The notes under the pieces: generated by a model | What the model was told of the DNA's origin: nothing | Databases searched by the model: none | The model's input: only the letters and a program-made list of their open reading frames with translations | Source of the DNA: Panopea generosa | Lineage: Eukaryota > Mollusca > Bivalvia > Adapedonta > Hiatellidae | Length of the DNA: 64,000 bases | Direction of reading: 5' to 3' | Assembly: GCA_029582155.1 (NCBI GenBank) | Contig: CM055895.1 | Coordinates: 13,290,770 to 13,354,769 of the forward strand | Position numbers and translations under genes: made by a program | Shown: positions 60,679 to 64,000 of the stretch, in pieces | How positions within the stretch are numbered: the first letter of the stretch is position 1 | Layout of the letters: every line of letters starts with the position of its first letter

Positions 60679-60840
60679 TTATGTTTGAAATGGTAACGGC
60701 ACGGCGTTCACATTGGCTACATGTTGATATGCACGACCACCTTCAATATACACGGCAGAGAAGCCCTTCCAGTTGATAGTGTCATCGGAACGGAACCTGA
60801 CAAGAAGGTACTGACCTGTCGAAGAAATCTCAGGAGGCAC
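60679..60840 (-). CDS. Tolloid/BMP1-like protein, terminal coding exon (end of last CUB domain)
   Basis: 53 codons plus TAA. The acceptor is ttttacag at 60841-60848, phase 0. It codes VPPEISSTGQYLLVRFRSDD followed by TINWKGFSAVYIE, the last strands of a CUB domain, then a 20-residue tail without further domains. Tolloid-family astacin metalloproteases end in the same way just after CUB5; they are secreted and cut BMP antagonists and procollagens. The catalytic domain is outside the window. Confidence 0.88.
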   Translation of the reverse strand: MPPEISSTGQYLLVRFRSDDTINWKGFSAVYIEGGRAYQHVANVNAVPLPFQT

Positions 60841-61497
60841 CTGTAAAAGTTGTAAAACAGGTTCATGACATCGATACATTTAAAAATGCCAGACAGCAAT
60901 AAGCAGCAAATGTTTGTTTATTAATTTCAGGTTGAATATTTTAATTTTAAAATTATGTAAATTTTATGTAAATCTACAGTAGGGGCGAACCAAGTTGTTA
61001 ATTAAACTATTTAAACTTAATGTCTTCATTTAATATTCAATCGAAAATTGGATTTGATAAGAATTAGGCGACTAAGAATGAAATGACAACTGTGACAAGC
61101 AGGTGTCATAATAAATATACATGTTGTTGCATTTTTGACAAGAATATCTGACGATAATGGCTACCATTGCTTTTGTCATCACATCGCCTGGTTACGAGTC
61201 GGTGCCATGGAAATATGTTGGTATAAACAGATACATTGTATATTTCTAAATTTACAAATATAAGTGAATTTTTTTTTTTTATTTTCTAAAGAAATTAGAA
61301 AATCAAAACGACTTCTATATTAAATGCAGTAGTTGAATATCATTGGTGAAGTAGCGTTTCAATTTTAGAGGGGTGGGGGGGGGGGGGGGAGGGGCGGACC
61401 CCTTAGCCCCCTCCAATTTCTTCTACGTCTATGAATATAAGATAAGATGTATCTAAATGAAATTGACTCGGATTATGTAATAAAAGCAAAAACTTAC

Positions 61498-61570
61498 ATT
61501 ACTGCCACAGTATCTACCAATTAACGTGTCCGTGTCGTGTAGACCATCAAAAACTTCAACATTGTCGTAC
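61498..61570 (-). CDS. Tolloid/BMP1-like protein, CUB5 middle exon
   Basis: 73 bases: one base finishing a Gly codon, then YDNVEVFDGLHDTDTLIGRY CGSN. Acceptor ttttacag at 61571, donor gtaagt at 61497. It carries the calcium-site and FDG region of the CUB fold and joins in frame to exons on both sides. Confidence 0.88.
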
Positions 61571-61994
61571 CTGTAAAAGTATTTTTTTTTATAAAAATCA
61601 TACCAAAATAAAGCTAATAATGTCGACTATTTCCAATTCATCAAGTATTCATATTTTTCTTCTGAATTTAAATTATTATAATGAGTTGAAAACGAAAATG
61701 TTGGACATGTTGTGAAAAAAAAATTACAAAAAGGTATTGTACTTGTTTTACAATGATGTTTTAACAACACATCATAGACATAAAGTTCATGCAGAAATAT
61801 GAAAAAGTAAGTTATCCATGGATGGTCAGGAGGAGTTGTGTTTCCAATATTTGGAAAACATCAAATGTACCACATGGAATTTAGACAAGCGCCTCTGCAG
61901 TCACTTATCTCTATTTATATGCCAGCGTTTTACATTAAGAAACACTGACATTGGCATGAGCATAATCATAAGTATGGCACTTCACATTCTTAAT

Positions 61995-62135
61995 CTAAAT
62001 CATTTTTGACAGAACCAGGAGTATGCATATGCGGATAAATTGTCTAATCAAAGGAAAACACACTCAGCCGTAACGGTGAAGCGAACCCACAACTGCGATG
62101 CTCTGCCATCAGACTACGTGTTCCGCAAGCATTTA
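61995..62135 (-). repeat. tRNA-SINE (family B) relic in a tolloid intron
   Basis: The minus strand shows gatggcagagcatc, gttgtgggttcgcttcac and atccgcatatgc, a degraded version of the family B head and core. It lies in the intron between 62237 and 61571. Confidence 0.6.
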
Positions 62136-62237
62136 AGTTCTGCAATGTTAACCAAAATGTGACAAACTATTTTGAAATTCTAGTTTGTATAGATGTTATC
62201 CCCAGGGTATTTTAATTACTCTTCCAACGTTTCTTAC

Positions 62238-62415
62238 CCACAGTCCGTTTCATCCTCAATTTCGAAGGCATTGAAGTAGAAATCAATCTTGTATCCCTCC
62301 CTAGCTTCGATAACCCAGTCACATTCAAGTTTGTTGTCATAGTTTTGGTCACCATAGCGAGCATGGGAGAACAATACATTCTGTTGCTCTTTTGCTAATT
62401 CGTGTCCTCCGCACT
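62238..62415 (-). CDS. Tolloid/BMP1-like protein, CUB5 first exon
   Basis: 178 bases: two bases, 58 codons, two bases. It reads CGGHELAKEQQNVLFSHARY, later CDWVIEAREGYKIDF and EIEDETDC. Acceptor aacatttcag, donor gtaaga. The sequence aligns closely with the CUB5 start of BMP1/tolloid proteins, including the spacing of the two cysteines of the first disulphide. Confidence 0.88.
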
Positions 62416-62925
62416 CTGAAATGTTCAGAAAAATATGATAGTCAGAGACGTAGCTTCCCCTACACACTGTAGTCACGTACCTACCCTTTTTCTGAGAAAT
62501 CGAAAAATATAAAAATACAAAACAAATGCATGAAAAATCGTAACCATAGGTGGGTTGGATGTAGACAATAAATTGGCAACAAAATTTCATTGAATATGAT
62601 ATATGTGGTTATGAAACAGTGAGTTCAAGATTAATATTACGGATAACACCAGGCCCCTAAAATATAAGAAATATACGCCAGAACGCACCTACGACAGTGT
62701 AGCTGACTGCCCCTCCTCCCCTACAACTGTGCCAATACACCGTTTTCAGCCAAGCTACGCTCCTGGTAGTTTGTTTATAAGTGTTGCTTTAGAGATGTAA
62801 CGATTACTAATAAAAGTGCATGAGAACGGTTGTTTTGACTGAAAGCGATTCGAATTATACGAATATTACTAGTTGGTTGTTGCCAATACATTTTACATGT
62901 TAGAATGCTAGTGAATTATATCTAC

Positions 62926-63017
62926 CTGTAGTATGTGTAGCATGGAACCCTTTTCTTTGCACTGAAGCATCCGAGTAGAACACCATATATAACTCGTTAC
63001 CGGTCGAAGTCACTGGG
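62926..63017 (-). CDS. Tolloid/BMP1-like protein, end of CUB4, exon cut by assembly gap
   Basis: The visible part codes [20 protein letters not shown] and [10 protein letters not shown], the last strands of CUB4. It ends with one base before donor gtagat at 62925; that base plus the first two of the next exon form Glu. Its 5' boundary lies in the N run. Confidence 0.85.
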
Positions 63018-63517
63018 NNNNNNNNNNNNNNNNNNNNNNNNNNNNNNNNNNNNNNNNNNNNNNNNNNNNNNNNNNNNNNNNNNNNNNNNNNNNNNNNNNN
63101 NNNNNNNNNNNNNNNNNNNNNNNNNNNNNNNNNNNNNNNNNNNNNNNNNNNNNNNNNNNNNNNNNNNNNNNNNNNNNNNNNNNNNNNNNNNNNNNNNNNN
63201 NNNNNNNNNNNNNNNNNNNNNNNNNNNNNNNNNNNNNNNNNNNNNNNNNNNNNNNNNNNNNNNNNNNNNNNNNNNNNNNNNNNNNNNNNNNNNNNNNNNN
63301 NNNNNNNNNNNNNNNNNNNNNNNNNNNNNNNNNNNNNNNNNNNNNNNNNNNNNNNNNNNNNNNNNNNNNNNNNNNNNNNNNNNNNNNNNNNNNNNNNNNN
63401 NNNNNNNNNNNNNNNNNNNNNNNNNNNNNNNNNNNNNNNNNNNNNNNNNNNNNNNNNNNNNNNNNNNNNNNNNNNNNNNNNNNNNNNNNNNNNNNNNNNN
63501 NNNNNNNNNNNNNNNNN
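63018..63517. other. Assembly gap (500 N)
   Basis: Exactly 500 N, a conventional placeholder length, so the true size is unknown. It removes sequence between two pieces of CUB4. Confidence 1.
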
Positions 63518-63765
63518 TGTGGAATTTTGGCACCACAAAACCGTCCAAGACTGCGAGCTTTGATATTGTCACCGTCAAAAATCTCAATATGGTCGTAGGT
63601 ACACTCTTGTGTTGTTCTAATTCAAAATTTTGGAAAACGATCTTGATTCTGTGACCATTGACCGTTGAAAGGTGCCATATACAGTCCTTTCTGCTAGGAT
63701 AAAAGTCCGGCCAATTAGGGCTACTAATCTCACCAGAGGTTCATCTATTTCATGTTGGCACCCTC
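63518..63765 (-). CDS. Tolloid/BMP1-like protein, start of CUB4, with two apparent frameshifts
   Basis: Acceptor tttttttcag before 63765. In three successive frames it codes GCQHEIDEP, then [20 protein letters not shown] through [13 protein letters not shown], then [20 protein letters not shown] and GRFCGAKIP. This is the expected order of a CUB domain, aligning with BMP1 CUB4. Each step needs one extra base, near 63735 and near 63607. Two same-direction one-base losses right beside a gap suggest uncorrected sequencing error; real pseudogenisation is the alternative. The exon continues into the gap. The gene begins beyond the right edge. Confidence 0.8.
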
Positions 63766-64000
63766 CTGAAAAAAAGAATAAAACACAAATATATGTAATC
63801 TTATATGAATAATAGTAGGTTTAGTTTTTTGTTTATTTATAACTATCAGTTAAAATGAAAGACACATTCACGTTATAGGAATAACATAAAAAGGTTACTG
63901 TAGACTAAGTTTAAACTCGTGGAACTTGAAACAGGACGTTTAAAGAGAACAAGATTAAAAGCAAAATATTTAAAGTATTTATGTTGGCAAAGTTACATTA
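63766..64000 (-). other. Intron of the tolloid-like gene (partial)
   Basis: AT-rich sequence upstream (on the minus strand) of the CUB4 acceptor, running off the window. No further exon seen. Confidence 0.6.

Overview
The window looks like nuclear DNA of a marine invertebrate, most likely a bivalve mollusc. The grounds are: spliced metazoan genes with long introns and GT-AG junctions (a sans/USH1G orthologue and a tolloid/BMP1-family protease), AT-rich intergenic DNA, tRNA-derived SINEs of several families, and a very high load of DNA transposons, fold-back elements and tandem arrays. The species call is an inference. One 500-base run of N (63018-63517) marks an assembly gap.

Layout. 1-4600 is a 52-bp satellite, followed by a tRNA-SINE and a short 62-bp array. 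8099-9410 is a dead mariner element. 9768-11276 (minus) is an intact, intronless ORF for an acidic, repeat-rich protein with an N-terminal DNRRLW domain; its function is unknown. 11490-13285 holds a MITE and two tRNA-SINE copies. 13849-22094 is a nested composite. An OTU-protease-like coding region reads in frame (apart from indels and one stop) into a hAT-family transposase. A SINE (10-bp target duplication) and a complete 4.8-kb Gypsy/Mag-like LTR retrotransposon (identical 141-bp LTRs, 5-bp target duplication, single open gag-pol frame on the minus strand) have inserted into it.

22-27 kb is AT-rich DNA with a fold-back repeat, a 141-bp MITE, a (TTG)30 tract and a 34-bp minisatellite. 27540-42264 (minus) is the sans/USH1G gene: two coding exons separated by a 13.25-kb intron. 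The intron contains fold-back repeats, a striking hairpin, SINEs and a 5.4-kb satellite field of 38-bp monomers that turns into a 79-bp dimeric higher-order repeat. 44.6-50.8 kb carries two adjacent, apparently related satellites (65 bp, and 73 bp with a 146-bp dimer). 51.2-55.2 kb holds SINE copies, a LINE remnant with a SINE inside it, and a diverged tandem triplication. From 60679 to the right edge (minus) lie the last exons of a tolloid/BMP1-like gene, coding the two C-terminal CUB domains; the exon beside the assembly gap has two apparent one-base deletions.

The genes do not form an operon-like unit. The two conserved host genes act in different places: sans as a cytoplasmic scaffold of actin-based protrusions, tolloid as a secreted protease. 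The most unusual item is the OTU-hAT arrangement; the most useful for dating is the young Gypsy insertion inside it.
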